Shown one piece after another: positions 24,429 to 33,166 of a DNA stretch of 64,000 nt (positions within the stretch are counted from its first letter, which is position 1; each line of letters starts with the position of its first letter). The notes beneath the pieces are model-generated. The model had not been told where the DNA came from and did not search any database. It saw nothing but the letters and a program-made list of their open reading frames with translations. The translations under genes and the position numbers were made by a program. This DNA is from Victivallis lenta (GTDB lineage Bacteria > Verrucomicrobiota > Lentisphaeria > Victivallales > Victivallaceae), in the NCBI RefSeq assembly GCF_009695545.1, contig NZ_VUNS01000019.1, forward strand, positions 1-64,000. The letters run 5' to 3'.

Positions 24429-24503
24429 AATTGATAAAAATATATCAAACCATCCCGGCTGGTGTGCTGCAATTGATAAAAATATATCAGACCATCCGGC
24501 CGG
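24429..24503. promoter_or_regulatory. Tandem Rex-like operators upstream of hydCBA
   Basis: TTGATAAAAATATATCAA (24431-24448) and TTGATAAAAATATATCAG (24473-24490) are 18-bp imperfect palindromes of the form TTG-N12-CAA. Rex operators (TTGTTAA-N4-TTAACAA type) have the same length and ends. Their starts are 42 bp apart, four helical turns, and identity extends into flanking CAA and ACCATCC, so the pair arose by duplication of a 42-bp unit. A hairpin, GCCGGCGTAACGCCGGC, follows at about 24499-24515. Confidence 0.55.
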
Positions 24504-24647
24504 CGTAACGCCGGCGCACCTTCCTGTGCTCCGGTGGAAAGCGAAGTTTCAAACGGACGCAAAGGAGTTTACCGGCAGAACGGACGGATCTCCTGGGGAT
24601 GATGCCGCAATTGTCACGGGTTTGCGGAAATTATGAAAAGAAGGTGC

Positions 24648-24676
24648 TTGACAAAAGGGAGAAAACGGGGTATTGA
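24648..24676 (+). promoter_or_regulatory. Candidate promoter, TTGACA-N17-TATTGA
   Basis: A consensus -35 TTGACA (24648-24653) and a weak -10 TATTGA (24671-24676) are spaced 17 bp apart on the plus strand. They would drive the unrecognised gene ending at 25212 with a start codon downstream of 24683. Confidence 0.45.
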
Positions 24677-25212
24677 TAGACCGGTACTCTTTTCCGAATG
24701 TCCGCCGCATCCCGTTCCTCGCGGACCGCGAATTCGATGTGCAGGAGTTCACCATAACGATGAAGAACGGCGAAAACGCTTCCGCCGAACATGTTTACGT
24801 GATCGCCCACGATGTGTACTCTGCCGCCGGGACGCTGGTCGCCATTGCGAAAGGCAGCGAACATGTGACGGCTGTCGGCTTCCCGGGGACAAAGATGCTC
24901 GGCATGGGGATCGATCCGTACCATTTTGCGCTGCCGAACAGCAAGCTGATCATCTCCGTGGAACCGGCGGTCGACCTCTCCAACTGCAGAAGCGCGGCGG
25001 ATACGCTCCACCTCGATATCGAAGTCGAGCTTCCGATGTCGGCGGAAGAGCATTTCGCCTGCCAATCTCATCCCGTGCCCGCCGATTGCCGCAGCTATCT
25101 GGAGAACGAGGACCCCTTCATGCAGAAGATCTTCGGCCTGATCCGGGAACGCGAAACCGCCGCAAATCGGAACTCGGAACAAAGCCGGTTCCGTCAGACG
25201 GATACCGAATAA
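24673..25212 (+). CDS. Hypothetical protein, start uncertain
   Basis: The frame encodes up to 179 residues with a balanced composition (FDVQEFTITMKNGENASAEH, VYVIAHDVYSAAGTLVAIAK, GFPGTKMLGMGIDPYHFALP) that looks coding. I do not recognise the family and see no signal peptide or catalytic motif. The only start covering the whole frame is a TTG that lies inside the predicted -10. The first ATG is at 24760, 12 nt after AGGAG, which would give 150 residues. It may be a 5'-truncated gene remnant. It stands alone between the divergent hydrogenase operon and the convergent ldhA. Confidence 0.45.
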   Translation: MIDRYSFPNVRRIPFLADREFDVQEFTITMKNGENASAEHVYVIAHDVYSAAGTLVAIAKGSEHVTAVGFPGTKMLGMGIDPYHFALPNSKLIISVEPAVDLSNCRSAADTLHLDIEVELPMSAEEHFACQSHPVPADCRSYLENEDPFMQKIFGLIRERETAANRNSEQSRFRQTDTE

Positions 25213-25272
25213 AAAACGGGACGGATGCGGCCGTTTGTCCGGCCGGCCTCCGCCCCGCCTTCGTTCCCGCCC

Positions 25273-26319
25273 TTATTTTCCGCAGGGCTTCGAGGAGCAG
25301 CCCTTGCTGCCGTCGCACATCTCGCAGATGCCGTTCGGCAGCTCGTCCTTCTCGAAATAGTCGCGGATGTTCTCCAGCGTGACGTTCGCAATGTTCCATA
25401 CCGCTTCGCGCGTGAAAAACGCCTGGTGCGAAGTAACGAGCACGTTCGGAAAGGTCAGCAGTCTCGCCAGCACATCGTCGATGATCGGCGCATCCGAACG
25501 GTCTTCGAAGAAGTAGTCGCCTTCCTCCTCGTAGACGTCGAGGCAGGCGCCGCCGACCTTGCCGCTCTTGAGCCCTTCGATCAGTGCGGCAGTGTCGATG
25601 AGCTTGCCGCGGCTCGTGTTGATGATATATACGCCCTGCTTCATTTCGCCGATCGCTTCGGCGTTGATCATATGGACGTTTTCCCGGGTCAGGGGGCAGT
25701 GCAGCGAGATCACGTCGGATTCGCGGTACAGCACGTCGAGCGGAACGTATTCGATGTGAAGCTTCTCCGCCATGGCCTTGTTCGGATACATGTCGTAAGC
25801 GAGAATCCGGACGCCGTACCCCTGCAGGACTTCCGCGAAGACCATGCCGATCTTGCCGGTCCCGATGATGCCGACGGTTTTGCCGCGCAGGTCGGAGCCG
25901 ATGAGCCCGTTGATCGAAAAGTTGTTTTCACGCACCCGGTTGTAGGCCCGGTGCAGCGAACGGTTCAGCGTCATGTACATGGCCAGCGCATACTCGGCGA
26001 CCGCATAGGGCGAGTAGCCCGGCACGCGGACGACGACCAGCTTGCCGTAGGCGGCCGCCAGGTCGACGTTGTTGTAGCCGGCGCAGCGCATGGCGATCAT
26101 CTGAACCTTCTCTTCGGCGAGCACCTTGATGGTTTTCGCCCCGATATCGTCGTTTACGAAGGCGCAGACCACGTCGTAGCCGGCGGCCATGCGGGCCGAG
26201 GCCGGATTCAGCCTCGCTTCGAAATAGGTGAGCTCGAAACCGAATTTCTCATTGGCCGCGTCGAATGATTTGCGGTCATACGGCTTGGTGTCAAAAAACG
26301 CAACTCTGATCTTTTTCAT
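25273..26319 (-). CDS. ldhA: D-lactate dehydrogenase, with Cys-rich C-terminal tail
   Basis: This 348-residue D-isomer-specific 2-hydroxyacid dehydrogenase has the NAD motif GIIGTGKIGMVFAEVLQGYG, the catalytic Arg in NTSRGKLID, Glu in DVYEEEGDYF and His in TSHQAFFTREAVWN, closest to fermentative LdhA. It reduces pyruvate to D-lactate with NADH, an alternative electron sink to the neighbouring hydrogenase. Unlike E. coli LdhA it ends in GICEMCDGSKGCSSKPCGK, with four Cys in the last 18 residues, a possible metal or redox site. A GAGGAGG site precedes the ATG. Confidence 0.9.
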   Translation of the reverse strand: MKKIRVAFFDTKPYDRKSFDAANEKFGFELTYFEARLNPASARMAAGYDVVCAFVNDDIGAKTIKVLAEEKVQMIAMRCAGYNNVDLAAAYGKLVVVRVPGYSPYAVAEYALAMYMTLNRSLHRAYNRVRENNFSINGLIGSDLRGKTVGIIGTGKIGMVFAEVLQGYGVRILAYDMYPNKAMAEKLHIEYVPLDVLYRESDVISLHCPLTRENVHMINAEAIGEMKQGVYIINTSRGKLIDTAALIEGLKSGKVGGACLDVYEEEGDYFFEDRSDAPIIDDVLARLLTFPNVLVTSHQAFFTREAVWNIANVTLENIRDYFEKDELPNGICEMCDGSKGCSSKPCGK

Positions 26320-26389
26320 GATAACGTCCTCCTCGTTACTGTATGATAATATACATGGCAGGGAACGGGAATGCCACCCTGAAACGGAT

Positions 26390-28390
26390 TCATTTGCCGT
26401 TTTTTGCAGATGCCGCCTCGGCGATCTCCTCTTTCCCCGGCTCCTTTTCGAGCGGGGATTTGAATACCAGAAGCTCCAGTGCGGGATTGGCGGGAAACCA
26501 CTTCAGCTGCCGGGCTTCGGCAGCCATCGGCGCGTCGCCGGAGTCGCAGAGCATCAGGTAATATTCGTTGGCTTCGTCGGGATGGCGGTCCTTCAGGCAG
26601 TACCCGGCGGACCAGAACGCCGCCGCGCGCAGCGCCGGGTCGTCGGCCAGCACTCCGGCGCGCGCGAAAAAATCCGCAGCGATTCTGCGATAGTGAAAAC
26701 GGCGGGCCAGCCGGTTCAGATTCGGCAGCGGCGCGCTCCAGTTGATGAGTTCCGGGCCGCGCGGCAGGTCCGAGAAGTACCAGTCGACGGTTTTCAGCGG
26801 AAACTGCCCATCGCGCCAGTTCTGGGACGGCAGCTCCTCATGCGCCCCCGCCACGATGAACTGATCCGGCTCGAGTTCCGTCCCGCGCAGCTCGAAGCCC
26901 CGCTGCCGGAGAAGCCGGCCGAGCTGGAAAAGCGCCAGCGCCCGTTCGCCTTCCGCCAGCGACGGATCGTTGGCGCGGCGGTTTGCTGTGCGGTAGAGTT
27001 CATAAAGCGGCTTCATCGCTTCGGGAAAGAATGCGCCGGCCTCTTCCACGCGGTACTCGCGCATCAGCCGCCGCGCGAGGAGGTAACGCAACCGTGCCTG
27101 CCGGGCATTCTCCGGGTCGGACGCATGGTTCCGGCAGTATTCGATCAGCCGATCGGTCGGCAGCAGTTGTTCGGCGACGATCGCCGCGTCGTTCCAGCTG
27201 CCCGCCGCCAGGAAGGCGTGCAGCGCTTCAAGGAAGTCCTGCTGCTCGACGAGGATGGTTCCGAGGACGCCGTTCACCTCCTCCGGGAAGCTGTTTCCGG
27301 CGGCGGAGGCGTCGACTGCGTACAGCCGCTTGGCTTCATCCGGATGGAAGGTCAAGCCGGTTTTTCCAGCCGCGCGGTAAGTTCTCAGCCAGCGCGACAG
27401 CTTGTCTGCCGCGAGCGGAATATCCCCTTCGCGCCGTGCCAGGCGCGCTTCGAGATAGAGGCGGATCAGGGAGTTTTCCGGACAGAGCGCCAGCAGCGCC
27501 CGGCAGGCATCGAGACGGTTGTCGAAGTAACAGCGCGCAGCGAGGCGCTCGGCCATGAGCGGCTTCGTTTCCGGCTGCAGCCGGGCGAGCAGCGGGAGCG
27601 GATCGGCGGATGTCGCCAGCAGAACTTCGCGGACGACCGGATCAGCCAGCGCCTCTTTCGCATTCTCTTTCGCGGCCTTTCCGGCGATCCGGCGGAACGC
27701 CCACAGATCGGGGGTGCGCCCGCCGGCCACAGCGGCGACCATATAACGGAGCGCCTGCGGCCCCGGCGTTTTTTCGTTGGTCCGCAAACTCAGCCAGGCG
27801 AGACCGATCGTGTCGGCGAATCCCTCGCGGGCGGCTTCGCGCAGCCGGGTGTAGTACCGGAACGCCTCCTCCGGGGCCCGGTTCAGCTGCAGATTGCCGA
27901 GCATATAGAGCACCCAGGTCGTCCGGTAATGCCGGAGCTCCGGCGGCAGGGATAGCAGTTCCCGCCATGCTTCGGGGCAGCGGTCGTCCGGGTCGGTCAT
28001 TACGGCATTTCTTCCGAGCGCATACAGATAAAACTCGCGCAGCTTCGCGGGGAGGGCGGACGGAACCGCTTCCGGGGAAGGCTGTCGGCAGAACGCCAGA
28101 TAACGTTCGAGCGCAACCGGGCATTCCCGCTCCGGCAGGCCGGCCGCGGCTGCGGCGGCCAGGAAATCGAGCCGGGTTCCCTCGGCGGTGGATACGTTTT
28201 TCGCCGGCTTCGGAACGATCGGCATGTCGGGGTGGAAATGCTCCGCCAGCGCCTTGATGTGGCAGGCGAGATCGAAGTCGCCGGTTCGCGGCGTTTCGAA
28301 CGCCAGATAGGATTCCGGGAAGTACGGCCCGCAGCCGAGAGCCGCGGCGGCGGAAAGACCGAAGGTCAGTGCGGCAAGCAAATTTTTCAT
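26390..28390 (-). CDS. Large exported helical-repeat protein paired with a DUF3142 protein
   Basis: This 666-residue protein begins with an export signal ending in ALGCGPYFPES, a possible lipobox with Cys20. The rest is helical and repeat-like (RAPEEAFRYYTRLREAAREG, ARLARREGDIPLAADKLSRW, EQQDFLEALHAFLAAGSWND), resembling degenerate TPR/Sel1-type repeats. Its start codon overlaps the stop of the DUF3142 gene by 4 nt, so the two are translationally coupled. A comparable pairing of a DUF3142 protein with a long helical partner is known in other bacteria, function unknown. It is probably periplasmic or outer-membrane anchored. Confidence 0.75.
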   Translation of the reverse strand: MKNLLAALTFGLSAAAALGCGPYFPESYLAFETPRTGDFDLACHIKALAEHFHPDMPIVPKPAKNVSTAEGTRLDFLAAAAAAGLPERECPVALERYLAFCRQPSPEAVPSALPAKLREFYLYALGRNAVMTDPDDRCPEAWRELLSLPPELRHYRTTWVLYMLGNLQLNRAPEEAFRYYTRLREAAREGFADTIGLAWLSLRTNEKTPGPQALRYMVAAVAGGRTPDLWAFRRIAGKAAKENAKEALADPVVREVLLATSADPLPLLARLQPETKPLMAERLAARCYFDNRLDACRALLALCPENSLIRLYLEARLARREGDIPLAADKLSRWLRTYRAAGKTGLTFHPDEAKRLYAVDASAAGNSFPEEVNGVLGTILVEQQDFLEALHAFLAAGSWNDAAIVAEQLLPTDRLIEYCRNHASDPENARQARLRYLLARRLMREYRVEEAGAFFPEAMKPLYELYRTANRRANDPSLAEGERALALFQLGRLLRQRGFELRGTELEPDQFIVAGAHEELPSQNWRDGQFPLKTVDWYFSDLPRGPELINWSAPLPNLNRLARRFHYRRIAADFFARAGVLADDPALRAAAFWSAGYCLKDRHPDEANEYYLMLCDSGDAPMAAEARQLKWFPANPALELLVFKSPLEKEPGKEEIAEAASAKNGK

Positions 28391-29535
28391 GGTTTTATTT
28401 CCTTTATGACAGGATGATTGGTTTCGTCGATGAAGAATGTGGCGGCGCGCACCTGTGTGCCGCAGCCGCCGAACGGAACCGAGAGCCGGTCCGGCAGAAC
28501 GGCGAACGCCCGGTTGCCGGATTCGTTCCTCACGCCGGGAGCGAGGTCGAATTCGCCGGTCCGCCGCGGCCAGGAGAGTTCAAGCCGGAGCGGTTCAAGC
28601 TGAATCCGGGCGCGGGGCGTGACCCGGAGCTCGACCGCGTTCGGCGCGGTCCGCCGCAGCTCGATATCGAGCCGCTCGACCGGGATGACTCCCGTTTCGA
28701 GTTGTGCGATCGTTTCCCGGTCGTAATTGAGCAGATCGCCGCGGACCGGAAGCCGGAACCAGATGACTGGCAGATCTGGATTTTCCCGCAGGAGATCGCG
28801 GAGCAGCGCCGGGTCCGGAGCGGCCAGACGATTGTTCCAGCGTCCCTCCGGCGGAGCGCCGCCCTCCGCACTGATGGCGGCGAAAGCTCCGGTGCCGGGG
28901 TCGAACGAGAGCCGGTAGGCGTAGGTCGGCAGCGCGAGGCGGAACGGCCGCCCGAGCTTCCGGGCCCGGACGATCGCGGTTCGGGCAACGGCCGGGTCGA
29001 GCAGCGCATACGGTTCTTCGATGTTCCGCGGCACGTCGAGTCCGTGCAGCTGAAGCACGTAATAGTCGGCCTGCCGGGCCGCGTCGGCGAAGGCGGCGTG
29101 CGGCAGGTGGCAGGGCAGGGCGGTAATGGAGAATTCGCGGACGGATGCGGGAAGCGCCTGCCGCAGTTCCTTCAGGCGGTCCGCATATTCCGCCAGCCGC
29201 CGCTCGGGTATATCGGCGTCGAGCTGGACCCGGGGGCAGCCGTTCCGGACGATTTCGGCAGCAAGCCGCCGGAATCCCTCCGTGCTGAAGGCGTCGAGGC
29301 GAAGCCGGAAAACGGCGGTGACGCCGGGACGGCGCCAGAACTCGGCCGGTGCGGCGGAGCGTTCGGTTTTGTCGCGGGAAAGCTCTGCCGCGAATGCCGA
29401 AAGCGGCCGGTCGCATGCGCGGACCGCCAGTTCCGTTTCCGGCGTCCAGCTGCGCTGCCAGAGATAGAAGGCGCGCTCCGCCGCAGGCACCGGCAGACAG
29501 GCCGGCAGAATGAACAGCAACAGGATAAATTTCAT
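28387..29535 (-). CDS. DUF3142 domain-containing exported protein
   Basis: This 382-residue protein has a signal peptide (MKFILLLFILPACLPVPAA) and the DUF3142 pattern: FYLWQRSWTPE at the mature N-terminus, VQLDADIPERRL, ITALPCHLPHAAF and DYYVLQLHGLDVP. The fold resembles TIM-barrel glycosidase-like proteins, but no activity is established. A beta-rich tail occupies the last ~110 residues. It is first in a two-gene operon with the helical-repeat protein. Confidence 0.8.
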   Translation of the reverse strand: MKFILLLFILPACLPVPAAERAFYLWQRSWTPETELAVRACDRPLSAFAAELSRDKTERSAAPAEFWRRPGVTAVFRLRLDAFSTEGFRRLAAEIVRNGCPRVQLDADIPERRLAEYADRLKELRQALPASVREFSITALPCHLPHAAFADAARQADYYVLQLHGLDVPRNIEEPYALLDPAVARTAIVRARKLGRPFRLALPTYAYRLSFDPGTGAFAAISAEGGAPPEGRWNNRLAAPDPALLRDLLRENPDLPVIWFRLPVRGDLLNYDRETIAQLETGVIPVERLDIELRRTAPNAVELRVTPRARIQLEPLRLELSWPRRTGEFDLAPGVRNESGNRAFAVLPDRLSVPFGGCGTQVRAATFFIDETNHPVIKEIKP

Positions 29536-29675
29536 GACGACGGCCCTTCCTCCTCCGGAGGGTAATCTACCGAATGCGGCGGAAAATACAAGCCGGATTC
29601 GTTTTTTTTTCCGTTTTTTTTCGTTTCCGGTGCAATATCGGGGGAAGAAAGCGCGTTATTTTAACAATTACGGAC

Positions 29676-29747
29676 TTGAAAATCGAAAAATTGCGGTTAT
29701 ATTCCTTAGGATAACCTAAAAGTATTTGCAGTTATTGTATCAATAAC
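29676..29747 (+). promoter_or_regulatory. Promoter TTGAAA-N16-TATATT followed by two palindromes
   Basis: The -35 TTGAAA (29676-29681) and -10 TATATT (29698-29703) are 16 bp apart. Just downstream, TTAGG-ATAA-CCTAA (29706-29719) overlaps the expected transcription start, and GTTATTG-TAT-CAATAAC (29731-29747) lies in the leader. The first is placed like a repressor operator. The second could be an operator or RNA hairpin. Confidence 0.55.
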
Positions 29748-29788
29748 ATTTCAAGATTCCTGACAGTTTTTGGGAGTGAAGGAAAATT

Positions 29789-31531
29789 ATGGAGCTGAGA
29801 AACGTATTCAAGGTTGGCGCGTTCGGTCTTCTGCTGGCAGCCGCGGGCGGGTGTTACGAATACCCGCTGCCGCCGGCGGCGACGATGGGGGATACCTATA
29901 CCCAGCGGAAGCAGGACGGTGCGGACCGCCTGCTGGACGACATCACCGACCTGACGCTGGCCGATGCCCAGCGGATCGCCATCAGGAACAATCCGACCTA
30001 CATTGCGGCCTATCACGCGGTCAATGCGGCCCGGATGCGCTACCTGCAGGCCTGGGGCGCCTATTCGCCGACCGTGAGCGCGAGCTTCTCGCTCGGCGAC
30101 AAGCAAACCTGGACCCGCAATACCGTCAATACGACCGGAACGCCGAATTATACGGAGGGCATTTCCACGAGCACGGCGATCAACGTGAACTGGCTCGTGT
30201 TCGACGGTCTGGCGCGTGAATTCTCCGTCCTGATCTACCGGCATAACTTCGACTACCAGAAGATGCTCGAAGAGGACGAAGCCCGCACGATGATGCGCGC
30301 CGTCGCCTACGCCTACAATACGGTTCTGCTGGCTATCGAAAACAAGCGCATCGCCGAAGAGGACCGCGACTTCCAGAAGTCGAGCCTGCGCGATACGCAG
30401 CTCAAGTATCAGGCCGGTGCGGTTCCGCTCTCCGACGTGCTGAACTTCGAAATCCAGATGAACTCGGCCGAGACGAACCTGATCAGCGCCGACTACCAGT
30501 ACGAAACGGCGATCTATGCGCTCGCGGTCCTGATGGGTTACCCGGAAGGAACTTTCCCGAAGGAGCTGAAGTTTCCGTCCGACTTCAAGACGAACTTCAG
30601 CGACCTGCCGTCGGTCGATGTTTATCTCGACACGGCGCTGGCGAACCGGCCGGACCTGAAGGGCTACCGCGAACAGCTCGAAGTCGCCAAATACCAGATG
30701 TACCAGACCTGGAGCGCCTATTCGCCGACGGTCAACGCATATTTCAATTTCGGCTACAGCACGAGCCTGAACCGCCGCAGCGGCTGGCAGAGCGAGCCGC
30801 CCGCCAAAAGCGGGGAACCCTACAACAATCCGGCCAAGCGGACTTACAGCGAATCGCCGTCGATCGGCTACGGGCTGACCGCCGACTGGACGATCTTCAA
30901 CGGGCTGATCCGTGAGAACAAGATCCGCGAATACAAGGCGAACCTCGCGGTCGCCGAGTTCTCCGTCGCCGCCAAATGGCTCGAGGTGGTCAGCGAGGTC
31001 CGTACCGCGTATGCGAACTATGTGCAGAGCGTCAAGCAGACCCGCATCTTCGAGAAAACCCGCGATCTTTCGGCGCAGCAGCGCGACCTGGTCGACGAAG
31101 GGTACAAGGCCGGCAATACCGAGCTGACCCGTCTGAACGAGGCGCAGCGCGACCTGGTCGAGGCTGAAACCAACCTCGCCAGCAGCTACATCAACATCCA
31201 GAATGCGAAGGCGCAGCTCGATGCGGCGGTGGCGGCCAATTCCGCCGCTTACTACGGCGACCCCGAGAACACCGCTCCGGGCGAACTGAAGAATACGCCG
31301 GTTTCGGCGGATTCGCCGGAGACGCAGCCAGTGCCGGCTCCGGCCGACGAAAGCTTCATCCCCCCGGCCAATCCGGCGGGAACGACGATGGATTCCGGGC
31401 TGAAGGCTCCGGCGAGCCAGAGCCAGATTCCTCCGGCGAACCGTTCGACAACGGTGGTGGTCGATGAACCGGCCGCGCCCGCAAAGGCTCCGGCGATTCC
31501 GGCCGACCCGACCAAGGCGCCGGAAAAGTAA
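29789..31531 (+). CDS. TolC-family outer-membrane efflux lipoprotein
   Basis: This 580-residue protein has a lipoprotein-like signal (LLLAAAGGC, Cys22) and two TolC/OEP repeats: LTLADAQRIAIRNNPTYIAA and the later VDVYLDTALANRPDLKGYRE, each followed by YQAGAVPLSDVLNFE or YKAGNTELTRLNEAQ helices. Such proteins form the trimeric outer-membrane duct of efflux or type I secretion systems. A Pro/Ala-rich low-complexity tail of about 90 residues follows the second repeat, which is unusual. No inner-membrane partner lies nearby. It is monocistronic, with a terminator at 31556. Confidence 0.88.
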   Translation: MELRNVFKVGAFGLLLAAAGGCYEYPLPPAATMGDTYTQRKQDGADRLLDDITDLTLADAQRIAIRNNPTYIAAYHAVNAARMRYLQAWGAYSPTVSASFSLGDKQTWTRNTVNTTGTPNYTEGISTSTAINVNWLVFDGLAREFSVLIYRHNFDYQKMLEEDEARTMMRAVAYAYNTVLLAIENKRIAEEDRDFQKSSLRDTQLKYQAGAVPLSDVLNFEIQMNSAETNLISADYQYETAIYALAVLMGYPEGTFPKELKFPSDFKTNFSDLPSVDVYLDTALANRPDLKGYREQLEVAKYQMYQTWSAYSPTVNAYFNFGYSTSLNRRSGWQSEPPAKSGEPYNNPAKRTYSESPSIGYGLTADWTIFNGLIRENKIREYKANLAVAEFSVAAKWLEVVSEVRTAYANYVQSVKQTRIFEKTRDLSAQQRDLVDEGYKAGNTELTRLNEAQRDLVEAETNLASSYINIQNAKAQLDAAVAANSAAYYGDPENTAPGELKNTPVSADSPETQPVPAPADESFIPPANPAGTTMDSGLKAPASQSQIPPANRSTTVVVDEPAAPAKAPAIPADPTKAPEK

Positions 31532-31555
31532 GGAACCTGCCGGACCGCTTTCTGA

Positions 31556-31580
31556 CCGTCGGAGTACTCCGACGGTTTTT
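31556..31580 (+). terminator. Intrinsic terminator after the TolC-family gene
   Basis: CCGTCGGAG (31556-31564) and CTCCGACGG (31567-31575) form a perfect 9-bp stem followed by five T residues (31576-31580). Confidence 0.9.
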
Positions 31581-31650
31581 GCGTCTCTTGGCGCGAAAGG
31601 GAAAGCAGAAGCTTGTTTTAGTGGTAACATATTGAAATACAGGAGAAAAG

Positions 31651-32244
31651 ATGCTGTTCAGAAATAAGAAGCGGTATGTGGTTCACACACTCGGCGACCC
31701 GGTCCTGCGGGAAGTCGCCCGGCCGGTCGGCGTGATTACGCCCGAGCTGCGGCTGCTGGCCGAAAAGATGATCGAGGTTGTGAAGGCGTTCGAAGGAGTC
31801 GGCCTTGCCGCGCCGCAGGTCGGCGAATCGGTCCGCATGGTCGTGCTGAATCTGCCGATGGAGTCGATGAGCGATATTCCGAGCGCGGGTGAGAAGCTGC
31901 TGCTGCCGGAGATGCCGCTGGTGGTGGTGAATCCGGAGATCATTTCGAGTTCGCCCGAAACGGAGTGCCGCGACGAAGGGTGTCTTTCGCTGCCGGACGT
32001 ATGGGCGCCGGTGGAGCGTCCGTCCCGGGTCTTTTTCCGGGCGATGACCCTTGACGGCAAGCCGGTGGAGTGCGAGTGCGGCGGCCTGCTCGGGCGCTGC
32101 ATTCAACATGAGCTCGACCATCTGGACGGAAAGCTGTTCGTCGATCGCGTCGAACCGGTCGAACTCGGCAAGGTCGAGCGCGAGCTTCGCCAGCTGCAGC
32201 GTTACGGGGAGAAGCATCATTTCCATCGGATCAAGGTGAAATAA
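31651..32244 (+). CDS. def: Peptide deformylase
   Basis: This 197-residue enzyme removes the formyl group from nascent proteins. All three motifs are present: GVGLAAPQVG (49-58), DEGCLSLP (108-115, metal ligand Cys111) and QHELDHLDG (152-160, ligands His153 and His157 with catalytic Glu154). An AGGAGAAAAG site precedes the start. It is followed after 4 nt by the membrane-protein gene, so an operon def-membrane protein-CDC123 is likely. Confidence 0.95.
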   Translation: MLFRNKKRYVVHTLGDPVLREVARPVGVITPELRLLAEKMIEVVKAFEGVGLAAPQVGESVRMVVLNLPMESMSDIPSAGEKLLLPEMPLVVVNPEIISSSPETECRDEGCLSLPDVWAPVERPSRVFFRAMTLDGKPVECECGGLLGRCIQHELDHLDGKLFVDRVEPVELGKVERELRQLQRYGEKHHFHRIKVK

Positions 32245-32248
32245 GACG

Positions 32249-33166
32249 ATGAAAGATCAGGTCGGTTTTTTCAACGCGCTCCTGGGCACCTGCCGCGGCA
32301 CGGAGATCTTTCCCCGTCTCTGCCGGAATTCGTGGGGACGGACGGTTCTGCATTTGTTCCTGCTGTCGGTATTCTGCGCCTTTGCGGTCACGCTGGTGCA
32401 GGCGGTGAGGACCGGCCCGGAAATCAACAGATTCGCCACGGGATTTTTCGATGCGTTCGGCAATCTGAAATTCAATGCATACGGCCTGAAGCCGGAAATA
32501 CAGCCGGACAAGGCGCGGACCTACGCGATTTCGGGCGGAAGGTGGGTCTCATATTTCCCGTCGACTCCGGACGGAGTCGTGATACCGGAGAAGGAGCTGC
32601 TTCTCACCACCGTCGGGGTGGTCTGGACGCCGAAACAGCTGATCGTCCTGACGCCGCTGGGCGAGGATTCCTGGCAGTGCAGCGTGTTTCCGATCGGCAG
32701 TCTGTTTCCGTCGGGGCGCAATTGTTCGACTGCGGAGCTGAAGAGTTTTCTGGCCGGACTGCGGGACGTTCCCGGCAAAATTCCGTTTATGCCGGAGACG
32801 ACGGCCGTCTGGACGAAACATTATGTCATGACCAATATCTGTGCCGTAATGGCGGTGATGCTTCTGCTTTTTCACTTTCTGACCGCTTTTATCCTGCCGT
32901 TTTTCTACACGGGGATGTTTGCTCTGGTGTTCCGGTTCACCGGTGGCCGCCAGCTGCGGAGCATGACGCTCGGAACATTTTGGAAGATCGGAATTTACGC
33001 CGGCTTTCCGGTGATGCTGTTCGCCAGCTGTTTTCCGGCATTCGACCTGCCGTTCCTGAGGTACGGCACGGTATATATGATCGGCCTGGTGATTTATTGG
33101 CTGGTGGCTGCCGGCCGGATCGAACGGGCGGGAATGGAATCTGGAGGGAGGAGATTCGATGAGTGA
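32249..33166 (+). CDS. Membrane protein, DUF1189-like layout
   Basis: This 305-residue protein has one N-terminal helix (VLHLFLLSVFCAFAVTLVQA), an extracytoplasmic domain of about 130 residues (GFFDAFGNLKFNAYGLKPEI, AISGGRWVSYFPSTPDGVVI), and four C-terminal helices. That layout resembles DUF1189 membrane proteins, but homology is uncertain. It overlaps the CDC123-like gene by 8 nt, indicating translational coupling and a possible functional link. Confidence 0.65.
   Translation: MKDQVGFFNALLGTCRGTEIFPRLCRNSWGRTVLHLFLLSVFCAFAVTLVQAVRTGPEINRFATGFFDAFGNLKFNAYGLKPEIQPDKARTYAISGGRWVSYFPSTPDGVVIPEKELLLTTVGVVWTPKQLIVLTPLGEDSWQCSVFPIGSLFPSGRNCSTAELKSFLAGLRDVPGKIPFMPETTAVWTKHYVMTNICAVMAVMLLLFHFLTAFILPFFYTGMFALVFRFTGGRQLRSMTLGTFWKIGIYAGFPVMLFASCFPAFDLPFLRYGTVYMIGLVIYWLVAAGRIERAGMESGGRRFDE

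Noticed and set aside
24633-25382. 249-codon Arg-rich ORF in another frame over the orphan gene
   Set aside because: Extreme Arg and Cys content typical of a shadow frame; the frame ending at 25212 has balanced composition.
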